The position numbers were made by a program, and so were the translations under genes. Of a DNA stretch of 55,306 nt, positions 26,027-35,571 are shown piece after piece. The notes under the pieces are model-generated. The model ran no database searches. It was not told the origin of the DNA and was given only the letters and a program-made list of their open reading frames with translations. The DNA lies in assembly GCA_937127435.1 (NCBI GenBank), contig CAKZLZ010000232.1, positions 1 to 55,306 of the forward strand, given 5' to 3'. The stretch's first letter is position 1, and every line of letters starts with the position of its first letter. Source of the stretch: an uncultured Verrucomicrobiota bacterium (lineage in GTDB: Bacteria > Verrucomicrobiota > Kiritimatiellia > SS1-B-03-39 > UBA6053).

Positions 26027-27298
26027 TTAGTATCGGAGTTGTGCGCCAAGGCTTACTTCGGTTTCGTTGTAACTGTCATTGGGAATGTTACTGTTGCCAT
26101 CCTCATAACTCACATTGCCGAAAAGGCTCAGCCAAGGTCGGACGGTTTGGTAATTAATGGCGTATTGATAGCGTATGGTTTCTTTTACTTCATCCACTTC
26201 TTCTCCGGAAACAAGAATAGGGGAGAGGTAGTCATCTTCGCGCCAGGAGAATACCAGGCTTTGGTTGACTCTGCGGGTGGTTTGATGACGGTAGGAGAGA
26301 ACCACCGCATTTTCACGGCGTGAGCTTGAATTCGTGTTTGAAATGGAGTCGTATCCATTGCGTCCACTCAGACGAAAAGAGGATTTGGCGGTGGCTTTAT
26401 AGTTAGCGTTCAACGTATATTTGAGACCGGAATCTTCCAGCTCCACACTTTCGGAACCTTCAGCGGGAATAGGCGTCCGGGTATACGTTTCGTAACCGAC
26501 TCCAAAGTCAAAACGGAGTTTTTCGGTGGCGGTATAGCGTAAACCGCCTAAAACGAAGGGTTTTGTTGCATCATCTTCGAATCCTTCATCTTGATCAATA
26601 CCGATGCCTGCACGAAGGTAGGGTTGGCTTTTGTCCGATAATTGGTGGTTCAGTTCCACGATATAATCGTAGCTGGTCCGGTCATTATATTCTTCTTCTA
26701 CATAAGCGGTATCGTAGTAAGTGAATATAAAAGCCCCGCCCAGACGATTGATGAGGTCCTGGTTGACTTTCAGGCCTGCCCGGGTCATGTCACGCTCAAC
26801 CCGGTCAGAAATATTTTCCACATCCTGCAAGGGATTGGTGCCAAGATCCAAGCCATCGCTTCCCGCACGGTCAACCGCGTGCTCATATTTACCCGTAATT
26901 TCAACCGTGGTGCTTGCCCCGGGACGGGTCCAGTTGAACGCGCCACCCACTCCATATGTTTCTCCATCCAGGTCGGAATAGTCCTGATAGGCATCCTGGC
27001 CATACCAACCGTTAAGGTTCAGCCTGCGGTTGTCGTTCACCCGCGTAAGGGCCAATGAGGCTTTGTAGCTATAATAGGTGTCGGATTCGTTTGAATCTAA
27101 AGGCGCATCGCCTTCGGAGAGCGCACGACTGCGGACCGCAACATTGTCGTTGTAATTATAGGACAATGCAAGTTGGGGAACCAGTAGGGTTTGTTCTCCA
27201 ATTCGAATGCCGTTTCCGGGTTGAGCCATCACGTGACTTGAAACACCCATGGCGCAGATGCCAGAAAGAATGAAAGTTGAAAGTTGGATCTTATTCAT
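26027..27298 (-). CDS. outer-membrane beta-barrel protein
   Basis: This 423-residue protein has a signal peptide (about 1-25, cleavage near VMA|QPG). Its body is built of alternating strands with aromatic girdles and Asn/Asp/Ser turns, ending EVSLGAQLRY with a terminal aromatic residue as required for outer-membrane insertion. About 16-18 strands are plausible. It has no plug or TonB box that I can see. Similar barrels are annotated only as outer membrane beta-barrel proteins; the substrate is unknown. A clean promoter lies at 27354-27382. Confidence 0.8.
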   Translation of the reverse strand: MNKIQLSTFILSGICAMGVSSHVMAQPGNGIRIGEQTLLVPQLALSYNYNDNVAVRSRALSEGDAPLDSNESDTYYSYKASLALTRVNDNRRLNLNGWYGQDAYQDYSDLDGETYGVGGAFNWTRPGASTTVEITGKYEHAVDRAGSDGLDLGTNPLQDVENISDRVERDMTRAGLKVNQDLINRLGGAFIFTYYDTAYVEEEYNDRTSYDYIVELNHQLSDKSQPYLRAGIGIDQDEGFEDDATKPFVLGGLRYTATEKLRFDFGVGYETYTRTPIPAEGSESVELEDSGLKYTLNANYKATAKSSFRLSGRNGYDSISNTNSSSRRENAVVLSYRHQTTRRVNQSLVFSWREDDYLSPILVSGEEVDEVKETIRYQYAINYQTVRPWLSLFGNVSYEDGNSNIPNDSYNETEVSLGAQLRY

Positions 27299-27353
27299 AA
27301 GTTGTAATGGAGTTGTTTAATTCAATCAGTGAGAAATTATGGCTCGTATGAAG

Positions 27354-27382
27354 ATTATGTCTCTTCGAAGGATGACTGACAA
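27354..27382 (-). promoter_or_regulatory. sigma-70-type promoter for the barrel gene
   Basis: On the minus strand TTGTCA (27382-27377) is followed after exactly 17 bases by CATAAT (27359-27354), each matching 5 of 6 consensus bases. The predicted start is near 27347, giving a leader of about 48 nt. Confidence 0.55.
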
Positions 27383-27511
27383 GACATAGTTTACTAAAAT
27401 TTAGGTAAATGGATCCATTTTCCCCTATGTCGGAATTATAATCTGGAAATGGATTTCTTTTTGAACCCGAAGCGTCTGTTCGTTTAAAAACAGTTTTTAC
27501 CACTCTATAAA

Positions 27512-27595
27512 TGGTGGGCGCGGTGGGAGTCGAACCCACACGCCTTTCGGCACTGGATCCTAAATCCAGCGTGTCTGCCATTCCACCACGCGCCC
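27512..27595 (-). tRNA. tRNA-Leu(UAG)
   Basis: It is 84 nt with encoded CCA. The acceptor stem GGGCGCG pairs with CGCGCCC. The anticodon arm CTGGA-TTTAGGA-TCCAG gives anticodon TAG (codon CUA). A long variable arm (class II) and the TTCGACT T loop are present. It is 24 bases downstream of tRNA-Lys, with which it is probably co-transcribed. Confidence 0.96.
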
Positions 27596-27619
27596 TTGGA
27601 ACTGTCTAACCAATAAATT

Positions 27620-27695
<76 letters not shown>

Positions 27696-27754
27696 GTGGG
27701 GATTCTCAAACCCGATTCTGGGTGGAAATACAAGCCAAACCGAAAAAAAGCTTT

Positions 27755-29731
27755 TTACTCTCTGGAGAGAATATCCACTAAATTTTCGCTGGAAGCCCGG
27801 ATGGCAGGGTAGGCACCAAAGCCCAGACCGGTCAAAAAAGCCGCGGCAAAAGCGACCAGCATGAGTCCCGGGGAAAATACCACCGGGAAATCCAGGGGGC
27901 CGGAAGCCATGGTCACGCCCCCCATGGCCAAGAGGACGCCGGCAATACCTCCCGCCATACTGATGAGTACGGATTCCACTAAAAATTGATTTCGAATATC
28001 TTCTTTCCGTGCACCCACCGCCCGGCGGATCCCGATCTCTTTCATCCGTTCGGTAACGGAAGCCAACATAATATTCATAATGCCAATGCCTCCGACCACC
28101 AGAGAGATGGCGCTAATACTCAGGGAGAGGATATCGAGAAGTTTTTGGCTTTCCTGTTTTGATTTCAACAAATCCAAAGGAATAACCAACTCATAATCGG
28201 CCACCCCGTGGTGTCGCGCATCAAGGATGCGGCGGATGCTTTTTCCTGCGGATGCCAGCAACTCCTCTTCGGATAACTGCAATTGGATCTCATCCAGTTC
28301 ACTCCGCAGCGGAAGATAAGTGTAGCGGTTGATGGCGGTGCCCAGTGGAATGAGGATATCAAAATTGCTGTCATTGGCACCCACGGCTTCAAGTTCCGTC
28401 GTGTCCACGTAGCGGTTTGCGAGAATGCCGATCACCCGGTAGGGTTGTCCCCCGATGCGCAGTTCGGTGTTGAGCCAGGCTTCCGGATCCGCAGAATTTT
28501 CAATTAAACCCGCCCCCAGAATGGCGACCCGGTGGTTGCGCTGTTGATCGTTTTCATCAAAGTCGTTTCCTCTGGCCAGTTTCAGGTTGTTGACTTGAAG
28601 GTAATCCCCAAAAACGGCCCGCACTTGCGCTTCCGCGCGGGGAATGCGGTCGATTTCAACATCCAATACCATATCCCGCAACATGGCGCTGGCACTGATC
28701 TCATTCAGGCTACGCTTTAATATTTCCCCGTCTTCGCGGGTTAAGCCCGCGGATCCGCTGGCCCGGGCTTGGTAGAGGGGCTGGTTTTCGAGTTTGCGGT
28801 CGATAATCTTAATTAAGTTGGATCCCAGCGCACGAATCTGGTCGGCCTGTTTCTTTTTACTGCCTTCTGAAAATGAGGACATGGCAATTACCGAGGCGAC
28901 GCCGATGAGGACCCCCAACATGGTGAGTGCGGTACGGAGCTTATGCGCCAGCAATCCTTCCCGAAGTCCAATTCGGAACATATCCTTGAATCCGAGTTTG
29001 CTGTCTTTTCCAGAGGGCGGATTTTCAATGGGTTCCACCGATTTTTCTCTTTGCTGGCGGTCTTCCACAATTTTTCCGTCCGACAAGGTGATTTTCCGCT
29101 GGGCATGATCGGCGATTTTCGCATCGTGGGTGACGAGCAGAATGGTGAGTCCCTGGGCGTGCAACTCATCCAGCAAGGCCATAATTTCAACGCCGGTTTT
29201 GGAATCCAGGGCGCCTGTGGGTTCGTCAGCAAACAATACATCCGGCTTGTTGATCAACGCCCTGGCAATCGCAACCCGTTGGCATTGACCACCTGAAAGT
29301 TCATTGGGCCTGTGATCCAAACGGGCTTCCAGACCCACTTTTTGTGCCATTTGGGCGGCCATCTCCAAGCGGTGCGCCCTTGGAACTCCGGCGTAAGCCA
29401 GGGGGAGGGCGATGTTTTCCAACACCGTTAGATTCGCAAGCAGGTTAAACTGTTGAAAGACAAAACCGATTTTGCGGTTGCGGATGGTGGAGAGCTCGGC
29501 ATCGCTGGCCATGGACATGTCTTCCCCTGCCAGCTCATAGGTTCCCTGACTGAGTCGGTCTAAACAACCGAGCATATGCATGAGGGTTGATTTTCCGCTG
29601 CCCGATGAGCCGATGATGGAAACAAATTCCCCATGTGCGATATCCAAATCCACCCCGTCCAGGGCGTGGACAGCATGGTTGCCCATGTGATAGGTTTTGC
29701 GGGCATTTTTTAAATGGATGACCCTTTTCAT
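27755..29731 (-). CDS. MacB-type ABC transporter (ATPase-permease fusion)
   Basis: This 658-residue protein has an N-terminal ATPase domain (1-230): Walker A GSSGSGKST, Q-loop FVFQQFNLL, signature LSGGQCQRVAIARAL and Walker B VLFADEPTGALDS. A MacB/FtsX permease follows (about 250-658) with one membrane helix near 268-290, a large periplasmic domain and three C-terminal helices (GIGIMNIMLASVTERMKEIGIRRAVGARKEDI in the coupling region). MacB dimers power tripartite efflux or secretion of peptides, macrolides or lipoproteins through an adaptor and a TolC. The adaptor gene upstream overlaps it by 4 bases. No TolC gene is present in this unit. Confidence 0.9.
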   Translation of the reverse strand: MKRVIHLKNARKTYHMGNHAVHALDGVDLDIAHGEFVSIIGSSGSGKSTLMHMLGCLDRLSQGTYELAGEDMSMASDAELSTIRNRKIGFVFQQFNLLANLTVLENIALPLAYAGVPRAHRLEMAAQMAQKVGLEARLDHRPNELSGGQCQRVAIARALINKPDVLFADEPTGALDSKTGVEIMALLDELHAQGLTILLVTHDAKIADHAQRKITLSDGKIVEDRQQREKSVEPIENPPSGKDSKLGFKDMFRIGLREGLLAHKLRTALTMLGVLIGVASVIAMSSFSEGSKKKQADQIRALGSNLIKIIDRKLENQPLYQARASGSAGLTREDGEILKRSLNEISASAMLRDMVLDVEIDRIPRAEAQVRAVFGDYLQVNNLKLARGNDFDENDQQRNHRVAILGAGLIENSADPEAWLNTELRIGGQPYRVIGILANRYVDTTELEAVGANDSNFDILIPLGTAINRYTYLPLRSELDEIQLQLSEEELLASAGKSIRRILDARHHGVADYELVIPLDLLKSKQESQKLLDILSLSISAISLVVGGIGIMNIMLASVTERMKEIGIRRAVGARKEDIRNQFLVESVLISMAGGIAGVLLAMGGVTMASGPLDFPVVFSPGLMLVAFAAAFLTGLGFGAYPAIRASSENLVDILSRE

Positions 29732-31185
29732 TTCCGCCTCCTGTTCACCAGCACTTCGTCTCCATTTTGAAGTCCCCGGGTGACGTCAAACTGACCTTCG
29801 GCGGTGAAGGTTCCCTGAATCGCAACCTGTGACATTTCTTTTCCGTCCCGGCGCAGGTCGACATAAAATGTATCTCCGGCGTCTTCCTGTACCGCTTCAG
29901 CAGGGATGATCATCCTTTCTCTTTCGGGTTCAAGTTCGATGACCGCTGATGCCGTCATGCCGGGGATGGCCTGGGGGCTTAAATTATCCAGTGACACCTT
30001 CACCAGAAACAGGGCCTGTAGGATGGCGGGAGATTGCCGGTAAATAGGGCTTAAATCATTCCGGTCCTGGCCTAATTCAGTCAGGGAAGAGATTTCACCC
30101 GTAAATTCCTGATCCGGAAATGCGGTTAAACGGGCGTGGACCCGTTGTCCCACCCGGAGTCGAGGATAGTCGCTTTCATGGGTGATGATGCGTAACGAAA
30201 GATCGTTCGGATCCACCACGGTACCAATCATATTCAGACCTCTGACTTTTTGGCCGGTGCTCAGGGGCATCCAGCTGTTGACGGACCAGACCCACTCCTG
30301 GGCCAGGCGTAATATGCCGTCGGTCGGTGCGAAGCGCTCGACAATTTTCAGGCGTGCCTGAATGAGGTCAATTTCGTCCTGCGTATGTTCAACTTTGAGC
30401 TGTAACCCCTGGATTACCAGATCCTGAATCCGTAAATCCCGGTCTTGTTTTTGCTGGTTTCTTTTGACCGCATCTTCGGCAACTCTTACTGCGGTTTCAA
30501 GGGTTAGACGTTCTTCTTCCGGGATGGGACGGCTTGCGAGTTTCAGCTGGGTTTTCTTTTCAAGCAGAAAGGTTTCTGCCGCCTCCATTTCTCTCTGAAT
30601 TTTCCCCAGGGAAGATGCGGGCGCAAACCCTTTTTCTACCAGTTCAGCTTCACGGGCGAACTGACTGGCTTTGTCTTCCAGATCCAGTTCCGCCAGTTCA
30701 ATATCAATTTCGCTTAACCGGCGCTCTTCGGGGGTGAGGGGGATCAGGCCCTTGGCCAGTTCGAGCTGGGCATGTTTGAATTCAGCAAGCTTCAGTTGGC
30801 TGGTCATTTCAAAGCTGTTGGTGAGCACCGCATATTCCGCAAGTTCGTTTTCGAGGTCTTCATTGACCTGCTCCAGATTTTGCAGCTCCGTATCTAAATC
30901 GTTCCGGAGTTCTTCGTCATCCAGGCGCATGACCAGCTGTCCTTTGCTTACCCGGGATCCATCTTCCACGATTTCGGAAATGGTGCCGTCGACGAGGTTT
31001 TGAATGCTGGCCAGTTCTTTGGCTTCGAGAATACCGATTTCGGTCAGTGTGGTCGCGGAGCGGTGTGTACGGACTGGAACCCACTTTTCTGAATCTCCCG
31101 TTTGCCGGTCACCGCAAGCGCTGAGCAACAGTCCCCCCAGCAGGATCGTGAATCGTAAAACCAGATGATGTTTCGCGTATTTCAT
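29728..31185 (-). CDS. HlyD/MacA-type periplasmic adaptor, lipoprotein
   Basis: This 485-residue protein has a lipoprotein signal (lipobox LLSAC, Cys24), then the barrel-sandwich half-motif around VDGTISEIVEDGSRVSKGQLVMRLDD (about 67-92). A long coiled-coil hairpin (about 95-290), the second half-motif with APTDGIL, and a beta-barrel and membrane-proximal domain (about 320-485) follow. It would link MacB to an outer-membrane channel. Unlike E. coli MacA, which has a membrane helix, it is lipid-anchored. It overlaps macB by 4 bases and its start overlaps the end of the 850-residue double adaptor by 4 bases. Confidence 0.87.
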   Translation of the reverse strand: MKYAKHHLVLRFTILLGGLLLSACGDRQTGDSEKWVPVRTHRSATTLTEIGILEAKELASIQNLVDGTISEIVEDGSRVSKGQLVMRLDDEELRNDLDTELQNLEQVNEDLENELAEYAVLTNSFEMTSQLKLAEFKHAQLELAKGLIPLTPEERRLSEIDIELAELDLEDKASQFAREAELVEKGFAPASSLGKIQREMEAAETFLLEKKTQLKLASRPIPEEERLTLETAVRVAEDAVKRNQQKQDRDLRIQDLVIQGLQLKVEHTQDEIDLIQARLKIVERFAPTDGILRLAQEWVWSVNSWMPLSTGQKVRGLNMIGTVVDPNDLSLRIITHESDYPRLRVGQRVHARLTAFPDQEFTGEISSLTELGQDRNDLSPIYRQSPAILQALFLVKVSLDNLSPQAIPGMTASAVIELEPERERMIIPAEAVQEDAGDTFYVDLRRDGKEMSQVAIQGTFTAEGQFDVTRGLQNGDEVLVNRRRK

Positions 31186-33734
31186 TTGTCGAAAGGGAAG
31201 ATGATCTGGGCAATTGCGCCGGGTTTCAAAGAAGAGCCGCCCTGGTTATCGATAAGTATACGGACATGAAGAACCTGTTCCTGGGGTGCTTCCCGGTTGC
31301 CGTAGAGACTTTGGCTGGTAACGGTTTGGCTGGCGGCTTCCAATATTTCATCCCGGTGGATTACTTTTCCCTCCCATTGTATACCGCCTTCGCTGGGGAT
31401 GCGGACGGTGACCACCATATCCGGGGTTAGATTTTGAATGTAGCGTTCGGGAACCGCAACTTCCACGTAGAGTTTCTCAGCTGCAGAGAGGCTGATTAAG
31501 GGCATGCTTCTCCAAACTTTTATGCCGGTTCTGACTTTGCTCTTGCGGAGGCCGTCCCAGGCTTTTAAATATTTCACCAGACCCGATACCGGTGCCTTGA
31601 TTTCCAATGATGCCATATCTTGAATATGGCGTTCCAGCCTCGCTGTTTCTTTTTTCTCTCTGGCTTTTCTCCAGCGCAATGTGGACTGGGCACGCGAGAG
31701 GGTCCGGTAATGCTGGGCTTTCAGTTCGGCCGCAGTTGCGGTTTCCCTTAAAAGGTCCAATTCGGCTTTGCTTTTTTCAAGTTCCGTGGCGCCTTCCACG
31801 GCCAGGTCATAATTGATTTTTGCCCGTTCATATCCGAGTTTACTTCGTTTAAGTTCCCGTTCCAGGCGCTCCCGTTCCGCGCTGGCAGTCCATTCTTTAT
31901 TGCGGATGCTTCTGGCCAATTCACTCTCGGCTTTCTGCACTTGAATTTCCGCCGTGGTAAGATTCAGCCGGTTTTGAATAATTTCCGAAGCGTTTCCTGA
32001 AATGTAAACCAGATCCCGTTCACGTTTCATGATTTCGACCCGGTTGCTGGCCGAACTTAACTGGAAGGCCTGTTCGCTCAGACTGATTGCAAGTTCCTCT
32101 TCGGCACTTTCCCGTTCCCCCTGAAGTTTTTTGACTTCCATTTTCCGGTTTTCCAAATCTTTAGAGAGATTTTCACTTTCCAGTTTCATCAAGGGTTCGC
32201 CTTTTTGAATCTGAAGGTTTTCAGGGGCCAACCAGGCTATTTGAATGTCCCAGGAGCGAATGCGGGGAACCGAGATGATTTCACTTTCAAATGGGATCAG
32301 TTCTCCGGTTACCATAAATTGATCGGTGGCCAGTTGCATACCCGGTTCGTCGGTTTCCATCCATTTCCCCTCGGCCTGCAGGCGTTCCACCGTGGGGTGG
32401 GGCGGGGTTAAAAGAAATTGATCCGCTTGGATCACCCCGTTGACGGCCTGCATGATGCCATCGACACTGACATGTGCTTTGCCTCCGCGATAGCGGACCC
32501 ATTCCGCGGGGACGGCCCAGCCGGACAGCGGGTTTTGGGTGGAGATTTCAACCCAACTGTAAACGCCCAGAGGGAGCTGATCGGGAATTTCATCCATTTC
32601 GATGATCACATCCACCACTTTTACGCCCGAGGGATTGTCTCCTTCAACCGCATCCCGCGAAAAGGGTGAAATGCTGGAGATCTTGCCGGGGAAGCTGCGT
32701 CCCGGGAATAAATTAAAATGGATTTCCGCGGGGTCCCCCTCATGGAAAAGATGCCTGACCTGTTCGGGGATTTCCCCTTCCAGGGCCATACTTTCTTTTC
32801 GGGGGATTTGAGCCAGCACCATTCCTTTGGTGGCTTTTCCCCCGAGAGTCAGCTCCCTCTTTAACTGGTTGGAATACATCAAAACACCGTCTGATGGTGC
32901 ATATAAATATTCATTTTCCAATTCGGTATGCCGGTCGGCCAACTGGGATTTGAGGTCTTGAATTCTTCGCTGTTGCGAAGAGGTCTCAATTTCCAGAATT
33001 TTTTCTTTGATGGGAATTTCGGCGTTCAGTTTTTCAATTTCCAAATTCAAATTCCGGATCCGGTACTCCACAATTTCTATACTCAGGGGATGGGCCTTGA
33101 GCTGGGTGAGCTCCAGCATTTTTTCCGCATATTGAGTGCGGGCCAACAGTTCCTCGTGCTGTTGCTCGTCTTCTTTGAGCATAGCGGGGGAGATCAGATT
33201 GTTTTTTAAACGCTCCCTGCTTTTTTTCAGTTCCTCCGCGGCGGCTTCCAGGTTTTTCTGTGCGACTTCCAGCCGTCCTTCGGCAATTTGAATATCTGCT
33301 TTCACCGGGAGGGATTTCAAGTATTCCAGCCTCGCCTGCTGGATGTTCCGCGCATCGATCTTTTCCGCTTTTTCATCTTCCAGTAAGCTGACACTTTTGC
33401 GTTTTTCAGCCAGGCGTTTGGCGACATCATTCTCAGCTTCTTCCAAACGGTTTTCCAGTTTGCCGACATCTTCCAGCACCCCTTGGGTATCCAAATGGAA
33501 GACCCACTCGCCTTTTTTTACCCGCTGACCTTCGGGAAGCATGTCCTTGAACTGCACCCAGGGAATCGGATTGGCAATAGGATCGTTTTCGCGGGCAATG
33601 GTTTTCGCCCGGAACCGCAGTTCAGGTGTGAGGGTCACTTGTTTGGCGCTCCCTTGAAGCGGGAGTACAAGTAGACTAGCACCGTTTAACACGGCGAGCA
33701 GAGAAATAATCCGAAGAAACATGGCCTTTATCAA
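31182..33734 (-). CDS. tandem double HlyD-like adaptor protein
   Basis: This 850-residue secreted protein (signal about 1-30) contains two complete adaptor modules in series. Module 1 (about 31-430) has a lipoyl-like half (EGQRVKKGEWVFHLD), a long coiled coil (about 90-285), the second half (APSDGVLMYSN) and a barrel. Module 2 (about 470-850) repeats the plan: QIQKGEPLMKLESENL, a coiled coil (about 525-705), KAPVSGLVKYLKAWDG and a barrel ending KPGAIAQIIFPF. Ordinary adaptors have one module. It overlaps the lipoprotein adaptor gene (ATGA). The fusion may shape a longer or mixed adaptor ring (inference). No close characterised homologue is known to me. Confidence 0.82.
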   Translation of the reverse strand: MIKAMFLRIISLLAVLNGASLLVLPLQGSAKQVTLTPELRFRAKTIARENDPIANPIPWVQFKDMLPEGQRVKKGEWVFHLDTQGVLEDVGKLENRLEEAENDVAKRLAEKRKSVSLLEDEKAEKIDARNIQQARLEYLKSLPVKADIQIAEGRLEVAQKNLEAAAEELKKSRERLKNNLISPAMLKEDEQQHEELLARTQYAEKMLELTQLKAHPLSIEIVEYRIRNLNLEIEKLNAEIPIKEKILEIETSSQQRRIQDLKSQLADRHTELENEYLYAPSDGVLMYSNQLKRELTLGGKATKGMVLAQIPRKESMALEGEIPEQVRHLFHEGDPAEIHFNLFPGRSFPGKISSISPFSRDAVEGDNPSGVKVVDVIIEMDEIPDQLPLGVYSWVEISTQNPLSGWAVPAEWVRYRGGKAHVSVDGIMQAVNGVIQADQFLLTPPHPTVERLQAEGKWMETDEPGMQLATDQFMVTGELIPFESEIISVPRIRSWDIQIAWLAPENLQIQKGEPLMKLESENLSKDLENRKMEVKKLQGERESAEEELAISLSEQAFQLSSASNRVEIMKRERDLVYISGNASEIIQNRLNLTTAEIQVQKAESELARSIRNKEWTASAERERLERELKRSKLGYERAKINYDLAVEGATELEKSKAELDLLRETATAAELKAQHYRTLSRAQSTLRWRKAREKKETARLERHIQDMASLEIKAPVSGLVKYLKAWDGLRKSKVRTGIKVWRSMPLISLSAAEKLYVEVAVPERYIQNLTPDMVVTVRIPSEGGIQWEGKVIHRDEILEAASQTVTSQSLYGNREAPQEQVLHVRILIDNQGGSSLKPGAIAQIIFPFDK

Positions 33735-33776
33735 CCTAGTGGAAACAGAAAATGCAAGACCCGAGCCTCGGGATTT

Positions 33777-35219
33777 TCAGCTCCGTCCGCCCATGATCTT
33801 TAGAAGATGTGCCCGCCAGGCCAATTCCAGCTCAGACTCACGCATCCCCAGTGAATCTGCTAACAGCCGGGTGCGGGGAATACTCATCATTTCTTTAATA
33901 TCTTCCGGATCCTGGAGGGTACGGATGTAATTAAAAAAGTTTTCCCGGTTTTCGGGGAGCATACAGAAGTGAAATAAACTCCATGAAAGGGCGTAGGCCT
34001 CATGTGCCTCTAATCCGGGCAGATATTCTTCAAAATTTTCGGGCTGACGGATTTCCACCAATCGGGAAAGCGCAGGAATACGGCTGTGCAGATCCAGATG
34101 CACCAGGCTGTCCAAATATACTTTATCCGGTTCTCCCGGTGTCGGTGCTTCAAAATAGGCGGCCAGACCCTCAATCAACCAGCCGTTTTCGGTATGAATC
34201 CATGAATGAATTCCGTAGGCATAGCTTAGGTGATGTGCCCCCTCGTGCCGCAGGGTGGCAATGGTTTCCTTACGGGCTAAATTTCGAATTTGTGCTTCTG
34301 CTTTCTGCTGCATGCGCAGAATTTGTTGGCGCTGACTGTTGCTTTTGGCCTGGTTGAGCATCTGGGCAATGTCCGCATCCACATCCTCACGGATTTGCTT
34401 GGCCCTTTTGGAGAATTGTTGGTTAAACACCACCATACGGTCTTCGAGCGGAGAGTAATATCCTACACTGTTGTCCAAGTCCGGCGCAGTATCTTTTTGG
34501 TGTTTCCGGTATTCCGTTTCGTTGGTGAAAAATAAGACCTGCAAGCTCTGTTCCCGGTTCGGGAAACGAATGAGGGGGGCGAACAGGTCCACATACTGGG
34601 CATGCAGTTCCTCAAGTGTTTTTACAGAACTCGACACTTGATAGTAGGGTGCATCTGTGAGGATGGTGTAATGGCCGGAATAGCTGAGTTCAAAATCAGG
34701 AAAACTTTTTTGAAAAAGAATGTCCCGCAAACTCACGTGGGGGAATTCTTTTGCGTATACCGCGATTTCTGAAAGATCCGAAGTGGAGATCTGGGTTTCC
34801 AAACGTCCCTGGGTTCCTAAATACTCCCTCACGTTGATCACCCCGGGGGCGGTGCTCAAAATTCTTACATCTTTGCTTTGTCCGTTTTTATAGCTCAGGG
34901 AATGGGTGGGCCAACTTTGCTGAAGCCGGGTGACAATTTGCTCATATCCTTTTTTTTCCTCTTCGCTGAAGTCGGCAAAGATTTTTTCTTTTTGAACCCG
35001 GGTGTAGAGATTGGGCCACTCCATAAAGTTAGAGAGCGCCTGGCCGGGAACTGTGCCCAGAAACTGATAAAAACGGGGGTCATAATTGTGACTCCACCTT
35101 ACCAGCTGATACGCGAGTCCCACAACATAGAGCAGGCAGGAGAGGCGCAGAATAAAAAAGATCCGGCGCAGGATCGTAAAAACCCTCTTGTCAGCTTTAT
35201 GTCGAGATTTCCGTAGCAT
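33777..35219 (-). CDS. membrane-anchored DUF1570-type metallopeptidase (gluzincin)
   Basis: This 480-residue protein has a basic N-terminus, one membrane segment (about 15-38) and a long extracytoplasmic part. The zinc motif HEGAH (325-329, HExxH form) is followed by E350 in GWLIEGLAAYFE, the usual third ligand spacing of DUF1570 peptidases. Upstream of it a GYYSPLEDRMVVF segment (253-265) is also typical. It therefore looks active. It lies 42 bases before the double adaptor and reads the same way, so it heads the adaptor-adaptor-MacB unit. Processing of an exported peptide or of an envelope protein is possible (inference). Confidence 0.82.
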   Translation of the reverse strand: MLRKSRHKADKRVFTILRRIFFILRLSCLLYVVGLAYQLVRWSHNYDPRFYQFLGTVPGQALSNFMEWPNLYTRVQKEKIFADFSEEEKKGYEQIVTRLQQSWPTHSLSYKNGQSKDVRILSTAPGVINVREYLGTQGRLETQISTSDLSEIAVYAKEFPHVSLRDILFQKSFPDFELSYSGHYTILTDAPYYQVSSSVKTLEELHAQYVDLFAPLIRFPNREQSLQVLFFTNETEYRKHQKDTAPDLDNSVGYYSPLEDRMVVFNQQFSKRAKQIREDVDADIAQMLNQAKSNSQRQQILRMQQKAEAQIRNLARKETIATLRHEGAHHLSYAYGIHSWIHTENGWLIEGLAAYFEAPTPGEPDKVYLDSLVHLDLHSRIPALSRLVEIRQPENFEEYLPGLEAHEAYALSWSLFHFCMLPENRENFFNYIRTLQDPEDIKEMMSIPRTRLLADSLGMRESELELAWRAHLLKIMGGRS

Positions 35220-35295
35220 GCCTCAATCTACGGGAGGATCGGTCTGCTGTCCAGCTCTCATCTTTGAGGAATCAACGATTTCCGTTAAAGATTTT

Positions 35296-35571
35296 TCAGG
35301 CGTTTCGCCTTTTGTAGAACAAAAGAATGCCCACAATGACAAAGTTCAAAATCGCGGTCAACAACTGTGCAAGCATGGACTGGATGACAAAATATTTTTC
35401 GGTGAAAATATAAATGCCCAGATTGGCAAACCCGAACAGCAGCCAGGTCATAATGGACACGCCTTCGGCCGAACGGGTTTTTAAGAGTTGCCGTAATTGG
35501 AACAGGGTGGCCAATGGCAGGGTGATGGCTGGAATCCATCCGGCAACGTTGATCCAGAATTCTTTGCTCAT
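35296..35571 (-). CDS. PQ-loop/SemiSWEET-like small membrane protein
   Basis: This 91-residue protein has three membrane helices and the PQ-loop-like segment LFQLRQLLKTRSAEGVSIMTW (about 23-43), in which KTRSAEGVS is highly characteristic of SemiSWEET/MtN3-like proteins. SemiSWEETs work as dimers and pass sugars by facilitated diffusion. The usual PQ dipeptide is replaced (FQ), so transport is not certain. Its ATG overlaps the stop codon of the 35571-37310 gene (TAATG), so expression is coupled. Confidence 0.75.
   Translation of the reverse strand: MSKEFWINVAGWIPAITLPLATLFQLRQLLKTRSAEGVSIMTWLLFGFANLGIYIFTEKYFVIQSMLAQLLTAILNFVIVGILLFYKRRNA

Noticed and set aside
27291..27581. 96-codon minus-strand frame between the barrel gene and tRNA-Leu
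   Set aside because: It runs through most of a real tRNA gene; the translated tRNA (RRVGSTPTAPT) is a known false-ORF signature.
27696..27760. AAAAAGCTTTTTTT after macB as a terminator
   Set aside because: The palindrome is short, AT-only except its centre and has no loop, so a stable hairpin is unlikely.
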